Below are positions 1-11,689 of a stretch of DNA of 64,000 nt, piece after piece; the first letter of the stretch is position 1, and each line of letters begins with the position of its first letter. The notes under the pieces are model-generated. The model made no database searches, was not told the origin of the DNA, and was given only the letters and a program-made list of their open reading frames with translations. This stretch comes from Cunninghamia lanceolata (Eukaryota > Streptophyta > Pinopsida > Cupressales > Cupressaceae): NCBI GenBank assembly GCA_027924645.1, contig BSBN01001017.1, positions 11,806,501 to 11,870,500 on the forward strand, read 5' to 3'. The translations under genes and the position numbers were made by a program.

Positions 1-1613
1 GCCACCAGTATCCTCCATTGCGACCTGCTTACCTTTTTATTTAGTGTCTTCCTCTTTGTCCTATATGCCCATGTCTTCCACATTTAGAATGTCCTCACCT
101 CTAAAATCTTTGAACTAATCTTTTTTGAGCTCTTTGAGTTTTTCTATCAGCATCTTCGTTCCATTTAATTTATTCTAAATGGTTAACTTATCGATATTCA
201 TTATCTTCTCCAAATTATTATTGACATCCATTAATTTTTCCTCCAAATACTTAACTTGCATGCCATAGTCTTCCTTCATCCTTCCCATTTCATGCTCAAT
301 CTCTTCCATTTTTGGTATGGATTCCTAGTTTTGGAAAATTAGTTTATCTTGTTCCACTGCCATGTTACCTCCTTTCCCTAGGCATTCCTGTAACAACTGT
401 AATTTGATGTTGATTCTATTGATTTCAAAAAAGAACCATTTGGTCATCTTATGTTGAGAGTTGACAACATTTTTCACTAGTTCAAACACTTCCTCCACTT
501 TGTCTCTATTTTTACCCTTGGCTAAGAAATCATCAAAGTCGTCTAGGAGATTGTAAGATGGGTTTGGAATCTCAAGAAAACATAAGCTAATTTTGGGATC
601 AGTTGTCTGCAAAGTTTTACCAAGGGTTTACTTAGCTTTGAAACCACTCTCCACACCCTTCTCAATCATAACATCATGGTTCCCCTATTTCAGGGTGTTC
701 TTCTCTCTACCCGGCTCAACCCCCATATCCTCAATCCCTTTTTCAAAAGACTGCTTACCCTTCTTCACCAGAATAGTATTTTTCCTTTTCACAGGCAGAC
801 TCTTCTTACCTTTTGGCACCTTGAGAGGGGCATCAGACTCATCTTCCGTATTCGATCCATCAGACTAGGAAATATTAACTTCCCTCTTTTGAGTCCTTCT
901 CCTCTTTTTGCTAGACTCATCTTCACTTTCCTCCTCTTCTTCTTCCATTACCTAATCCTCATCATCCGAGTGGGTTTCCTCCTCACTAGACACCATACAC
1001 ACCTTTTTCATGCCACTGTGCTTTTCCTTAAGCCCTTTTCTAGGAGTGTTGATTTTCATATATTCCATAATCAAAACAATAAGGATTTCATGCAAAATTA
1101 TCAACTTAGGATTTCTATAGTTTTCTTTTATGCCATACTCTAGTGAGGAAAGCAAATAAAATGGGATGGAGACATACATACCATGGCAAAAATGGTTGAG
1201 TAGATTAAAGTGATAGTTGTAGACTGCAATGTACCTCCCATCCAACGTGATATACCTCATTATCATTTCCACCACCTTGACCCATATTAGATTAATACAA
1301 AGGCAATTATACCCTCTAGACTATAGCTTAACGACTTTATCATGTTCATTGCCCTTGAAAAATTATTTAGGGCTTCCTCGCTATATTTTTGTTCACCAAA
1401 AATTTTTTCCCCTTTGGTAGATAATCTAGAGACTAAGGATATGAGGTCTTCCGTAATGGCTAACTCCTAGCCATAGGTAGAGACCTTCCAGCTCTTGTAA
1501 TTTTTCACAAACAACCTAGTGTCATTGGGGTCAGCTCCATGTAATTTCTCCATGTAGGGAGTTAACCCACCAGCCTCCATGATTTTCCACACCTTTTGTT
1601 TCTACGGATCCAT
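1..1613 (-). pseudogene. Decayed ORF of unknown plant repeat-type family, cut by window edge
   Basis: A protein-like frame starts at the ATG at 1613 (MDP...), runs to about 1283, shifts frame once, and then stays in one frame from 1275 to base 1. In-frame stops occur near the start, after YG, after the DDED acidic run, before ESIP and several times near the window edge. The N-terminal part is globular-looking (KIMEAGGLTPYMEKLHG; RYITLDGRYIAVYNYHFNLL). The middle holds a highly acidic stretch followed by a KKRRR basic run that could be a nuclear signal. The C-terminal part is Glu/Lys-rich with heptad-like spacing and probably forms a coiled coil. It lies on the same strand just downstream of the LINE but is not a LINE domain I know. 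The TLDGRY...YHF core reminds me of ORFs common in plant repeats; I cannot name the family. It is clearly non-functional here. Confidence 0.5.
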
Positions 1614-1829
1614 TTGCAAGACGAAGGCTCAACTCTATTCCTATCACCACCCATGCTGAACTTCAAACCCCTATTTTCTTCATAGCCACCACAAAGCAGA
1701 ATGAGAACAAGAAGGAATTGAAGCCTATAATGGAAATTCTAGCCATTAATCCTACCCATAATTCATGTGACCTGACTCTTCATGAAAGAGTTACCCTTCA
1801 AACCCTTCGAGATCATAGTGATCTCTTCA
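1614..1829. other. Spacer between LINE ORF2 end and the next decayed ORF
   Basis: About 200 bases without a supported gene. On the minus strand this follows the LINE ORF2 stop (1830-1832), so part may be LINE 3' untranslated sequence. I see no poly(A) tail that would mark the LINE end. Confidence 0.4.
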
Positions 1830-2426
1830 TTACTTCTTGAGCCTCGTACCATGCTTGCAATCATTGACAATTAGCTCCTTAACCTTGCTTGGGGTTATTT
1901 CCAGATCATCCCATATGATCTTAGATTGGCTAGTAACTCCAAGGTTGGCAAATATATCTACCACCTTGTTTCCTTTGCGAAAGATATGAGAGATATAAAT
2001 TTCATCAAAGGTCCCTAAAATCTTAATCACATCTTCAACAAGGGCCACTATAGACCAACTAGGTTTTAAAGAATTCTTAAGGCAATTGAGAATGTTATTA
2101 GAATCCCCTTCCACCCAAACTTTTCTATACCCCTTAGAATGAGCAAGAGCAATAGTGTGATAGGAAGCTATAGTTTCGGTGAAGTGGTTTTTCTGGGTAC
2201 CCAGAGGGAGTACCACAGCCGCTAAGAACCTACCAAGATCATCTCTCATCACTCCCCCACTACCAGCAACTCCGGGGTTCCCTTTTGCTACCCCATCAAA
2301 GTTAATTTTGATCCACCCCTTAGGAGGCAACTTCCACACCACTTCCCCATGGGCTTGTTTCATATGTTTAAAAGGTGTGGAAATATCTTCCATGATATTC
2401 CAGTTTTTAGAGATTTCAATTTCCAC
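1830..2426 (-). pseudogene. LINE ORF2, C-terminal RNase H domain
   Basis: A 198-codon open segment with the plant LINE RNase H signature: WIKINFDGVAKGNPG (first catalytic Asp in NFDG), HFTETIA (catalytic Glu), VEGDSNNIL (second Asp) and RKGNKVVDIFAN (last Asp). All four acidic residues of the DEDD site are present, so this is the best preserved piece of the LINE. It would remove RNA from RNA-DNA hybrids during element copying. It ends at the TAA at 1830-1832. Its upstream neighbours in the same protein are broken, so it is not expected to be made. Confidence 0.85.
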
Positions 2427-2879
2427 CTATGACACCTCTAACTTGTTTCCTTGAGATAATTGCTCTTCAATCCCAAATTTAAAGTTTTCCTTGATACATC
2501 TGACCACCTTGAAAAGTAAATTTTCTGAATCTAGGCTGATCTCCCTGAAAACTCTATTGTTCCGCTCCTTCCATAGACTCCAGGCAATATGAGGGATCGT
2601 GAAGGACCAAAGAAATCTAAGGGACAGATTGGAGATGGGGTAGTACCACTGAGTAACCAACTCCTTGAAGGAATTAGGAAAGGTCCAGCTCGAGTTCCAC
2701 AAAGAGAGAACCTTATTCCAGATCTCTAGAGAGTAAGGGTAAGGGAGGAGCATGTGGAAGGAATCTTCAGAATTCTTAAGGCACAAGGGACATCTGTTAG
2801 CCAGCGAGAACCCTCCCTTACACAAGTTATCAATAGTAAGCACTCTATTCTGAACAAGCAGCCAGAAGAAAATGTTCAC
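2427..2879 (-). pseudogene. LINE ORF2, zinc-binding RVT finger
   Basis: This segment reads FFWLLVQNRVLTIDNL followed by CPLCLKNSEDSFHML, the Cys-x2-Cys...His pattern of the zf-RVT domain that lies between RT and RNase H in plant LINE ORF2 proteins. A following WSLWKERNNRVF motif is also typical. The frame is open over about 150 codons and ends at a stop at 2427, directly before the RNase H segment. The domain is thought to help bind template or target nucleic acid. The second His/Cys pair is not fully conserved. Confidence 0.8.
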
Positions 2880-3399
2880 TTTTGGAATAAGTTTATCATC
2901 CCATAAGCTGGCCCAAAAGGGGGGGGTTGTCCTACTTAGGAATCAAACCTTTGAAAGTCGACGCAACAGAGAATTGACAGAACGAAGTGGCCTACCAAAT
3001 GAGCTGATCTTTCAGACCAAAAGGGATATGAAAGAAATTTACCCTGGTTTGGAACTCCTCCATCCGCCTATCAATCACCATGAAATTATTCCATCTGCCA
3101 TCAACGATGTAATCCACAACCTTCATTATAAAGGTGGTAGAGTATAAGTCTTCCAAAGGACTCGCCCACTCCTGTTGACTAAGCGAGGTGCTACCAAACC
3201 ATAGATCCTTCCAAAAGTCAACCTGTCTACCATCCCCAATCTTCCATTTTGAACCTTGCTTAATAATTTCTCCGGCCTGAGATATATTTCTCTAGATTTC
3301 AGATCCCTCTGGGAGACCATTACACTCTAGTGCATCCCTGAAGTTATTGAATCCTTTCAAGTATTTATTCTTCACAATTTCTATCCATTCTTTCTTTTC

Positions 3400-4836
3400 A
3401 TTCATTAGGCACCAAGGTAGAATTGAAGTATTTAATCTTCCTTAGACCAAGCCCACCCATTTTCTTAGGCTTGCAAACTAGGTCCCAAGTGACCAACAGG
3501 ATTCTCTTCTTCTCCTCAGTTCCTGACCAGAAGAATCCTTTTTGGATTTGTTCAATTCTATCGCTGATCTTAGACATAATTTTAAATAGGGACATGGAAT
3601 AAACAAGCAAATTCTAAAGGGTAGCTTTAATCAATTGGATCTTACCCACCTAACTAAGGATCGTTCCCTTCCATCCAGCAAGTTTGGACTGGAATTTATC
3701 AACCATACTAAGCCAAAAGGAATCAGGAATCCTTTTTTCATAAAGAGGCATACAAAGATAAATGGTTGGTAAGGAATCAACATTGCATTGTAGAATACGT
3801 GCAATCTTTTGTTGCCTAAACTCAAGGGTGTTGAAAAATAAGATGAGCTTTTGGGGAGAGTAATCTTCTGACTAGAAGCCACTTCATAATTCTACAAAAT
3901 ACTCTTCAACCAGTGTGCTTCTTTAACAAAAGGCTCCACCAAAATGATAGTGTCATCCACGAATTGTTGATCAGAATAGGAAGGTCCTGGCGAAGAGGTG
4001 TGTAAACCTTTGAACTACTCTTCTTGAACCTCTTTTTGAATATTTCTACCAAGGACTTCCACCATGACAATAAACATGAAGGGTGATATCAGATCCCCTT
4101 GCCTCAATCGTCTAGAACTCTTAAAGAAACTCGAAGGAGATCCATTGATAAGGATGAAGAAATTAGGAGAAAAGATGAGTTGTGGGAAAAGCTCAATGGT
4201 TTTCTCATTGAAGCCAAACTTCCTCAAAACATTTAGAAGGAAGTTCCAATCCACTCTACCATAGGATTTCATGAGGTCAAGCTTTAGAAGGAAACCATCT
4301 TTTTTGTTCATTCCCAAAGAATGAGTATTCTCCTGAACCAAGATAATCGAGTCAAGGATCTGTCTGGCTGGGACAAAGCCACTCTGCTGCAAGGACACAA
4401 TGCTAGGTAGGAGAACTTGAAGCTTGCAAGCCAACACCCTTGAGATGATTTTATAGATCAAGTTGCACAAGCTAATGGGCCAAAAATCTGCAAAGGAGTT
4501 AGCACCACTCTTCTTTGGAATAAGGACAAGAAAAGTAGAGTTTAGTTCTTTAAGTAGGCTTTTGCTACCAAAAAATTTTTTGGTGGCATTACAAATGTCC
4601 TTGGCCACAATCTCCCAAAAGGTTTGGAAGAAGAAGTGGGGGAAGTCATCCAGGCCTGGTGCCTTGTTACCTTCAAACAAGAAAATAACACCTCTAATTT
4701 CTTCCTCTAAAGGAATTTTAGCCATCATCTTATTATCGCCTTCGTTCACAACTTTGGGGATGACCTGTAGCAAAGTGTTTTCCATATTTTGATCGAGAGG
4801 CCCTTCCGAGTTGAATAAACTAGGTAAAAAAAGCAT
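3400..4836 (-). pseudogene. LINE ORF2, reverse transcriptase domain
   Basis: Visible RT blocks in order are: EGNKAPGLDDFP (fingers), FLVLIPKK, WPISLCNLIYKIISRVLA, QSGFVPARQILDSI, the KLDLMKSYGRVDW box containing the first catalytic Asp, RRLRQGDLISPFMF, and FVDDTIIL at about 3950-3965, the LINE form of the YxDD active site. Then come thumb-like segments ending in GLGLRKIKYFN. The family order is complete. The frame is broken by stops at the start of the FVDD segment, near 3880 and near 3610. It copies element RNA onto nicked chromosomal DNA. In the first catalytic box the usual KAYDRV reads KSYGRV, so Asp to Gly at that spot suggests loss of activity even without the stops. Confidence 0.9.
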
Positions 4837-5339
4837 CGCTTCCTTCTAAATTTCAACTTCTTCCATGACTTTCCTTCCATTAGAAGAAATTTCCTTGATT
4901 CTATTACCCACCCTATTCTTCAGAGTAGTCATATGAAAGAATTTAGAGTTGCGTTCACCACTCTTAACCCAGATAGCTCTAGATCTTTGTTTCCCAAAAT
5001 CTTTTTCCTTAGAGATGATCTCGTGGAGGGCATTGAGGAGAGTAATTTCTTCTTCCCATGTGTTTTGAGTCATACCACCCTCTTGGATTTCACCTTGGAT
5101 CCTATTCATCTCGCCTTTGATATTCTCCTTTTCCTTAAAGATCTATCCAAAGGAGGATCTGTTCCACTTTTGCACATTAATCTTGACATTATGCAACTTT
5201 TTTGTGAACCTATACATGGCAGTGCCTTCCACATTTATATTTCACCACTCACTTATCTTCTCTTTCAAGTCCGGGTGATGCAACCACATCTTTTCAAATC
5301 TAAAGGGAAACCTTTTCCTCTTAACAAATTTATCCACCA

Positions 5340-6036
5340 TAAGAACAATCAGAAAATGGTCAGACCCTAATCTGGTGAGGGTAGATAGGGAACAGGAACA
5401 TGAGTCAAACCAGTCCATAGAAATGAGGGCTCTATGCAGTTTGACTTGGATGAGATTATCCCTAGTTCTTTGGTTAGACTAGGTAAACTTAGCTCCCTTT
5501 AAATCTAGATCTAACAAAGTTTCATCATTCATGAAGTCCATCAAGTCCATTCTACTATCTAGAGGTGCTTTATAGCCACCCCTTTGCTTGTCATCTCTAA
5601 GAGTGGAGTTGAAGTCTCCCATGACAAGCAATTTTGACTCACGATACAACCTTTTGAAGGTTCTCATCCTTTCCCAAAGTTTCTTCCTAGCAATCTTGTT
5701 ATTAGGGACATAAATGTTAGAAATGATTCAGGAAGAGTCTTCTCTCTTATGAACAAACTTAGTCACCACCTGATTATAATCTACCAAAATAAGAATTCCG
5801 GTGACCAATTTAGGGTTCCATAGAGTAGCTACCCCTCCATAGGCTCCCTCAAAATTGCTTCCTTGAACGCCACACTCAGTAAAGAATCTGTTCTTTATAT
5901 TATTTAGTTTATCCATTTGCATCTTGGTTTCCTAGATAAGCAAAATATCTGGCTTAAGATCCTGGATTAAGTTTGATAAGAGGTCATGTTTATGACTATT
6001 ATTTAACCCCCTAATATTCCACAATAAGATCTTCAT
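5340..6036 (-). pseudogene. LINE ORF2, endonuclease domain
   Basis: ORF2 begins at the ATG at 6036 (MKILLWNIRGLNN), the classic start of plant L1 apurinic/apyrimidinic-like endonucleases, with the catalytic Asn in WNIRG. The QETK motif carrying the catalytic Glu is present, but its Gln is a TAG stop. Further along are GGVATLW, then GDFNS (catalytic Asp and Asn) at about 5,610-5,620, and the terminal SDH (catalytic Asp-His) at 5356-5364. All catalytic boxes of the family can therefore still be seen. The enzyme would nick target DNA to prime reverse transcription. Stops after QETK's neighbourhood, after KREDSS and near 5480 kill the frame. Confidence 0.85.
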
Positions 6037-6220
6037 GAGAAGAGTGGGTTTGTACCCCTAGAGCACAATTCCATGAGGTATTTTTACATCCCTCCTACAA
6101 TCTCCTTCTTACTATCTCTTTCTCTATTAACACTGGCTGAAGGTTTCCCTGGCCTTCTTTTCTTCGATCCAAAGTCAACCTTGGCTGAACTTCTAATAGT
6201 TACTCCACTATGGGGAGGGG

Positions 6221-6631
6221 TTACCTATTTTTCTTCCTCCTTCCCTTGACCTCCTCGAAGAGCGCTTCCTCCAATGATTTATCCTCAGCATACTCCACCA
6301 TAGTATTCTGCATAGGGGAACATGGGAAATCATCCTCTCCCTTAGGTCCATGGAAATCTTCATTGTTGCTTATAGCCATAGCAAATCCTGATGAGTATTT
6401 CTCTTTGCAAGGAATCACCAGATCAAGGGATCCCTCACTTCTAGGCTCAAAAGGGATAATCACCATCACCGCTTGGGATGAATCAACCTTATGTTCATCC
6501 GAGACAAGATCATCTTCCTTCTTAGCTTCCTTCATTTGGCATTGGGTTTTCCCCTATTCATTTTCTTTCTTTTCCTTCCAAACCTTTTGGGTAGGCTTCA
6601 TTCTCTTAGATAGAAGCTTAGAGTTATCCAT
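6221..6631 (-). pseudogene. LINE ORF1 remnant
   Basis: An open frame starts at the ATG at 6631 (MDNSKLLSKRMKPTQ) and ends at the stop at 6221-6223, with one in-frame TAG after a Lys/Glu-rich stretch. The predicted piece is about 135 residues, charged and low in recognisable motifs. It lies about 185 bases upstream of LINE ORF2 on the same strand, where plant L1 elements carry ORF1, an RNA-binding gag-like protein. It is much shorter than a normal ORF1, and no RNA-recognition motif or zinc knuckle is visible. I therefore call it ORF1 on position only; it could be just the C-terminal part. Confidence 0.45.
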
Positions 6632-8009
6632 TGGTTTGAGAAGAGGTAAAGTGATAAGACTGTGTTGTAAAAGTTGTTATAATACAATATGTGGAGGCTC
6701 TTCAAAGTAGTGAATTCTCTATAATCCTTTGGTTTAGAAATTGCATTATGATCATCATGAATATCATCAAGTACATCCTCATTGCCCCATTTTTTTGAAT
6801 GGGACAATAATGTTAACTTATTGGAAAAGGGGGAAGTTATATAAATACAATGATATAAAAAGTGGATATTTCATAAGGGACACTAACACTAACACACAAT
6901 AGCACATAAATCTAAAAGTGAACAATGAAGCATGGAACACACTTGGCTTTAAAATATTAGAAGTCAACCATCCATAAATATACATTGAATCTCATCATCC
7001 AATAATAGAGATATGATATTAGTAGCCAAATCATGAAATATAAAAATATAATCCTAATTGGCTCTTGTTCCTTTTGTTTGCATTACACAAATTGAATGCC
7101 AAGTATCTTAAGGTCAATATTGTAATGAAAAAGTTTCATGAAATCATTAGCCAAATTCTTGAGGGCGATAGCATAATAGTGTCTCACTTTTTGAGATAAG
7201 TGTAGCAAAAATCAACATTTTTAAAATGTTTTTATGTTCTCTTAGTAAAAGAAAACAAATTGTTAAGAATTTGGAAATAATGTAAACAAACGGTTTGTGA
7301 GATTTTTCAGTTCAATTCTAATTTTGATTTTTCTTAAGTTGAGAAAGTGATTTCTCTCATTTTTGAATATTTGTTAAAAAAAAATTCTTAATCAATAATA
7401 TTTTCAGGTAGTGTATAAATTGAGTTAGATGTAAATCCTTTCATAATTTCTTAAAACATAGATAATTAACACCTCAACTATACACTTTTTTTTATATATT
7501 TCATCCAGTATTAATTTTTCAAATGAAAATAATTTTAATTTAGACACATATTTTCCCATAGCACATATCTTGTTTCATATATATACCCAAATAATTTTTT
7601 CTCATTTTGCTGAAAGAAAGGCATCAATACTAAAAGACATCTTATTTCTCTAAATTTTTTCATTGTTTGTTATTTTTCCAATGTTTCAAATAGAGATCTT
7701 TATTTTTTATAATGAACCTATGTTGATCAAAAAGTAGAAAATAAATATAATAATAAATACAATATACTAAAATTTGTATTTTTTTTCATCTTGTTTGAGC
7801 ACTACTTTCATGTGAAATTTCCTATCATAATGACTTCATTTGATCACAATTTTTTTGAATTAGTAGTTTGTGTGGAATGAAATCCTTCCATGCACAGCTT
7901 GGAGGGAAAAGGGTACCACATAGAATATTAAATTGACACACATATGTGTTGAGAATGTGATCTTTAATGAACTTATCTAATTTTTCTTGTATCCAAAGAT
8001 TGGGGTGTA
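6632..8009. other. AT-rich stretch with no supported gene
   Basis: About 1.4 kb of AT-rich sequence with short homopolymer runs. Reading both strands I find no protein family, no RNA gene and no clear repeat structure. The part next to 6631 may hold the LINE 5' untranslated region. Confidence 0.5.
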
Positions 8010-9240
8010 CTATTTTGCATAAATTGTTAAATCATCATGTGGACCACAAATCAGACACAACATTATGCTTCCACCCTTAAAAGAATAGATAGAAGCATGA
8101 GACAATGAAGAAAACCATGTTAGGGTATGACCACTCAAACTTGATGGAAACACCTGAACTAACAATTGATTGCCATGATAATCATAGAGACACATTACTT
8201 GGAAGTATTGCAAATGTTGTAATGGATCACCTCTACCATTAGACTTTGTAAAATATGGTTCCACAAATCCACTTGGTGAAGGATAAATCAAAAGCTCATG
8301 TGCTAGGGGATTATGTAATATTTCAATAATATCATCTTGTGGTTGAAATCTTTGTGCACAAGCATCAATACATCATTCTAGATGGTCAACCCTAGTGATA
8401 AGGTAATTCACATAAAGTAGAATATTATGCTTAATGTGTCCCATATTGGTATGTGTATGCATCATATCATGTGCACTAGGGGTGGATGATGTGAAATATT
8501 TATCATCAAAAAATTACACATTTCTTCACATATGTCAAGTAAAAATTGTAAAAGATCTTAATGTTGTTGTTCCTCTTTAAGTTTTTCTAAATCATGTGTT
8601 TGTTCAATAGAGGGTATAGAAGAATGTAATCCAAAATTACTCAAAGGTAAATTCAAGGAAAATGTGAGAGGAACCAAATGTAAGTCTCTATCAAAAGGTT
8701 GTTTATGATCATGATGTATAGAAAAGTCCATGTGGTCGACTAAGGAATGTCCATAGAATAATGAAAATCATGAATAAAACATAGTTTGTGGTCCATAGTA
8801 AGGTAATTAATAAAAGCACATGAAAGGATGTACAAGAAGCATGACATGAAGAAAACCATTGTTTAGCTTTATCAATCAAAGTATCACCAAAAGCATGTAT
8901 TGAAGTACAATAATCATGTATAGAAGCATAATGTGAAGATAAGAATAATCTAAAATGTAACCATGCATCTTCAATTCCACAAAGTGACTCAATAATAGGT
9001 GTATTAAGAGAACATTCATCCTTTAAATTGCATCATACTAAAGTAAAGAGTCATAAACCATGTCAAAATAAAATAATGAAGTATTATCATTCTCATCACT
9101 AAACATATTATCAATAGACCATGAGCAACAAGATGCAAAAGAGGGATCATCATGAACTACATGGAGGTAATGACTTCATTTGAAGGTGAACAAGGCATAT
9201 TACTAGTGGTAGAAGAAGTGCAATCATCATAAATAAGTAA
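8010..9240 (-). pseudogene. Decayed gag-like reading frame of an LTR retrotransposon
   Basis: On the minus strand the longest open piece (8291-8010) contains FVEPYFTKSNGRGDPLQHLQ, FPSSLSGHTLTWFSSL and SIYSF. This fits the retrotransposon gag (capsid-like) domain of Ty3/gypsy elements, where a GxxDP...HL segment is followed by FPxSLxGxAxxWF. Coding-like text can be followed upstream to about 9240 in shifting frames (HDDPSFASCCSWSIDNMFS; PLTFSLNLPLSNFGLHSSIP; QFLLDICEEM), with many stops. Gag coats element RNA in cytoplasmic particles. No LTRs, primer site or pol were recognised nearby, so this is an orphan fragment. Confidence 0.55.
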
Positions 9241-10049
9241 TCTCAAATCAACAAGTATATCAATAGGTATGGGTGAAGGTGCATCTCATTATATGTAAAT
9301 GAAAGTAAGATGTGAATGTCAACAATAGTATTATAAAATGTGTGTATGCAAATATTTGTTACACATATCAACAAAATATCTAGCCACCTAGATATAATAC
9401 CATTAAGAATCAATTTTGAACCATAGTAACTGTGATTGAAAGAGAAATTTGAAGGACTATGCACTCAAAAAAAATTGTTGAGGAAATTTTGGACATGCTT
9501 TGGAATCTTGAACTCGTCAACTTGAGTCAAGCAGTTTACCAAAAGTAAACTTGACATTTGCATTATAACCACCCACAAACAACAGTTTTTTTTAGCAACC
9601 AAAAATATGTTAGGAAAATTAGCAGTGCAGAATTGAAATAATAGTGAATTAGCAATAAAAAGCACAAAACAGACAACACAAATTTATGTGGAAAACCTAG
9701 TAATGTACCAGGAAAAAACCACGGGCAAAGATCTCTCAATTTTATTCTTAGAAAAAAATTTGCAGTTACAAAAAACTTTTTCTCTAACTTAAATAACCAT
9801 GAACAATACATGCAAAATACAAATCATATCTAAAGATGGATTTTCATGCATAAAAGCGTGAATCGCACTTATGCATGCAATTTTGCATGGTGTAAACATG
9901 TCATACGACCAAAAAAAATTCAGGTGTCAGTTCCTTGGCCTTCAGCCCCATCGAGCAGGTACCTGAGACACTATCATGGTACTTGTTGTTGACTGCTTGT
10001 CACTACTAGAATAAGTAAAACTCACTTTAAATTCCAACAAAATATTCTA
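9241..10049. other. Unassigned AT-rich stretch
   Basis: About 800 bases without a supported gene. Part of it (around 9,600-9,730) has a look I associate with LTR ends, but no matching partner, primer site or TG...CA boundary pair could be found. Confidence 0.35.
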
Positions 10050-10452
10050 CAACAATTTAACATATAGAAGCAATTAACCTCCCATTTATATTCTAAACTC
10101 TCCATTGCCATTTCCCTATCCTGCAATGAACAACAGTTATTTTGAGCAGCCGAAAACATACTACAACAATCTAATATACGGAAGCAATCAACCTCCCATT
10201 TATATTCTGGACTGTCCATTCCCATGTCCTTATCCTACAACAAACAACAGTTATTTTGATCAACCAAAAACATGCTTGTACAACAATCTACCATATGGAA
10301 GCAATCAACCTCCCAGAATGTCCTTATCCTACAATAAACAACAGTTATTTTGATCAACCAAAAACATGCTACAACAATCTAATATAGGGAAGCAATCAAC
10401 CTCCCATTTATATTCTGGACTCCCTATTGCCATGTCCCTATCCTACAATGAA
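10050..10452 (+). repeat. Tandem repeat, about 114-bp unit, four copies
   Basis: Four direct copies begin with CAACAATCTAATATAgGGAA or a close variant: 10050-10163 (114 bp), 10164-10280 (117 bp), 10281-10371 (91 bp, internal deletion) and 10372-10452 (cut short). Each unit contains CAACCTCCCATTTATATTC, lost in part from copy 3, and AACAACAGTTATTTTGA, lost from copy 4. The repeat creates short apparent reading frames on both strands, which I do not treat as genes. Confidence 0.85.
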
Positions 10453-11062
10453 GTGCTACTTTAGAAGAAAGAAATTGAACAACTCTACAACGCAAACCTA
10501 CAACCGCCAGCTAAAAGTATTAAGGCACCTAGTCATGGACCTGAGTCAACCCCCCTCAAGCGTATTTTGAAACTAGCGGCTAATAGTGTCATGCACATGA
10601 TGCCAATAACATCATTTCCCTTCCCAAGGTAAGTAATCAACATGGTATAATTGAAAATGTATATTTTCTAGCATTGAAAGCTATTTTTATTTGAAACGCA
10701 AAAATCCCATTTAGCCACTTCCATCCTTTTAGGCGCAGGTAAAAGACATAAATCATACCTCCAAGCATGTTGTATGAATGGGATTTATGCTCACATATGG
10801 TATACCACACACAAAAGAAGGTAATCGGTTTTCCTGGTATGCTCTCCAACTAGCAGCTAACAAATGCTAGGCCTTCAAATACTCCTGTTACCTTTTAGGT
10901 AATAAATTGATCAGTAGTAGAAGTGTTGCCAATCTGATTGTTAACTTGGAGCTGTTAAGTAAATTTGGCAAACAATTTGCGTGCTCTTCATAACTGGTTT
11001 TTTTTGGCCACCATAAATATCAGGATAGACTCTGCATCAAGTCAATATCCTCTTCCAATCTT
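10453..11062. other. Unassigned stretch
   Basis: About 600 bases with no supported gene or repeat. It lies between the 114-bp repeat array and a weak PPR-like fragment. Confidence 0.35.
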
Positions 11063-11400
11063 CTAGAAAGGATTTCTAAACCTTGTTCCAAGGATCCAAG
11101 ATAGACACAAGCAAAGGTTATTGATCTTGGCCTCAGCTCTGTTATTTGCATTTGCTTTATAAATCTTCAAGGCTTGATCAACAAGTTCAACTTTTGCAAG
11201 TACAAAGCTAGAACATGTGATAAAAGAAGATGAGTTGGGCTTTACATCTGAGAATTTGCTTAAGAGCTCCAAGGCATAATCAATAATTTCAAATCATGCA
11301 CCCAGGAAAGACTGCACATAGATCCAAACAATTTGCTATTATGACATTCGTGTTAGTTACAACAACTGTTAATATCCCACTAAAAAATATTCTGGGAGGA
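11063..11400 (-). pseudogene. PPR-like gene fragment (weak)
   Basis: The minus strand encodes ALELLSKFSDVKPNSSSFIT followed by a ...VELVDQALKIYK segment. This fits the helix pattern of a plant pentatricopeptide repeat (x-ELL-x-M...VKPN-x2-T-F...G-L-V-D-x-A-L). Upstream, NVIIANCL also resembles a PPR linker, but a stop intervenes. PPR proteins bind organellar RNA. Only one to two repeats are visible against the usual ten or more, with no start and no organelle signal, so this is a fragment at best. It could also be the downstream part of the transcript of the Cys-rich gene just beyond it, though nothing shows that. Confidence 0.3.
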
Positions 11401-11689
11401 TGATGGCAAAGGTTGCAGAGTTTCACTTTACACTCGTCAGTTGCATATGGTTAAAACTTCCAAGGACTTTCAACAACATCATTTTGTACATATATAACCA
11501 ATATATCAGACCATGAGACCGCGATTCCACAGTATCCAGGAGATGGGCAGGGGAAGATAACAGTCATCACCTCCAAACCAAATATTTTCTTTCTGTGCAT
11601 GTTGCAGTTGATGTCAACTAACTATATTGAAGATTGTTTCTATGATATATATGAAGCTAATAACACATCTCCTACAGACTAATTTGGCC

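Larger units (their letters stand above)
1830..6631 (-). mobile_element. L1-type non-LTR retrotransposon (LINE), nearly full length, decayed
   Basis: Read on the minus strand, the order is ORF1 remnant (6631-6221), then ORF2 with AP-type endonuclease (6036-5340), reverse transcriptase (4836-3400), zinc-binding RVT finger (2879-2427) and RNase H (2426-1830). This is the standard plant L1 layout, and ORF2 at about 1,400 codons is close to the family's usual length. It would replicate by target-primed reverse transcription in the nucleus. In-frame stops and frameshifts break every domain, so this copy is dead. No flanking target-site duplication or poly(A) tail was recognised, so the true ends may lie somewhat outside these bounds. 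Confidence 0.85.

Noticed and set aside
593..1143. Plus-strand open frames rich in Phe, Leu and Pro
   Set aside because: They are antisense to the acidic, Glu/Lys-rich minus-strand ORF; their composition is what the complement of that sequence gives.
4064..5370. Plus-strand frames of 66-145 codons
   Set aside because: Antisense shadows of the LINE RT and the endonuclease-RT linker.
10105..10353. Plus-strand frame with repeated NNSYF...PKT text
   Set aside because: The repeats come from the 114-bp tandem array; there is no start context or family.
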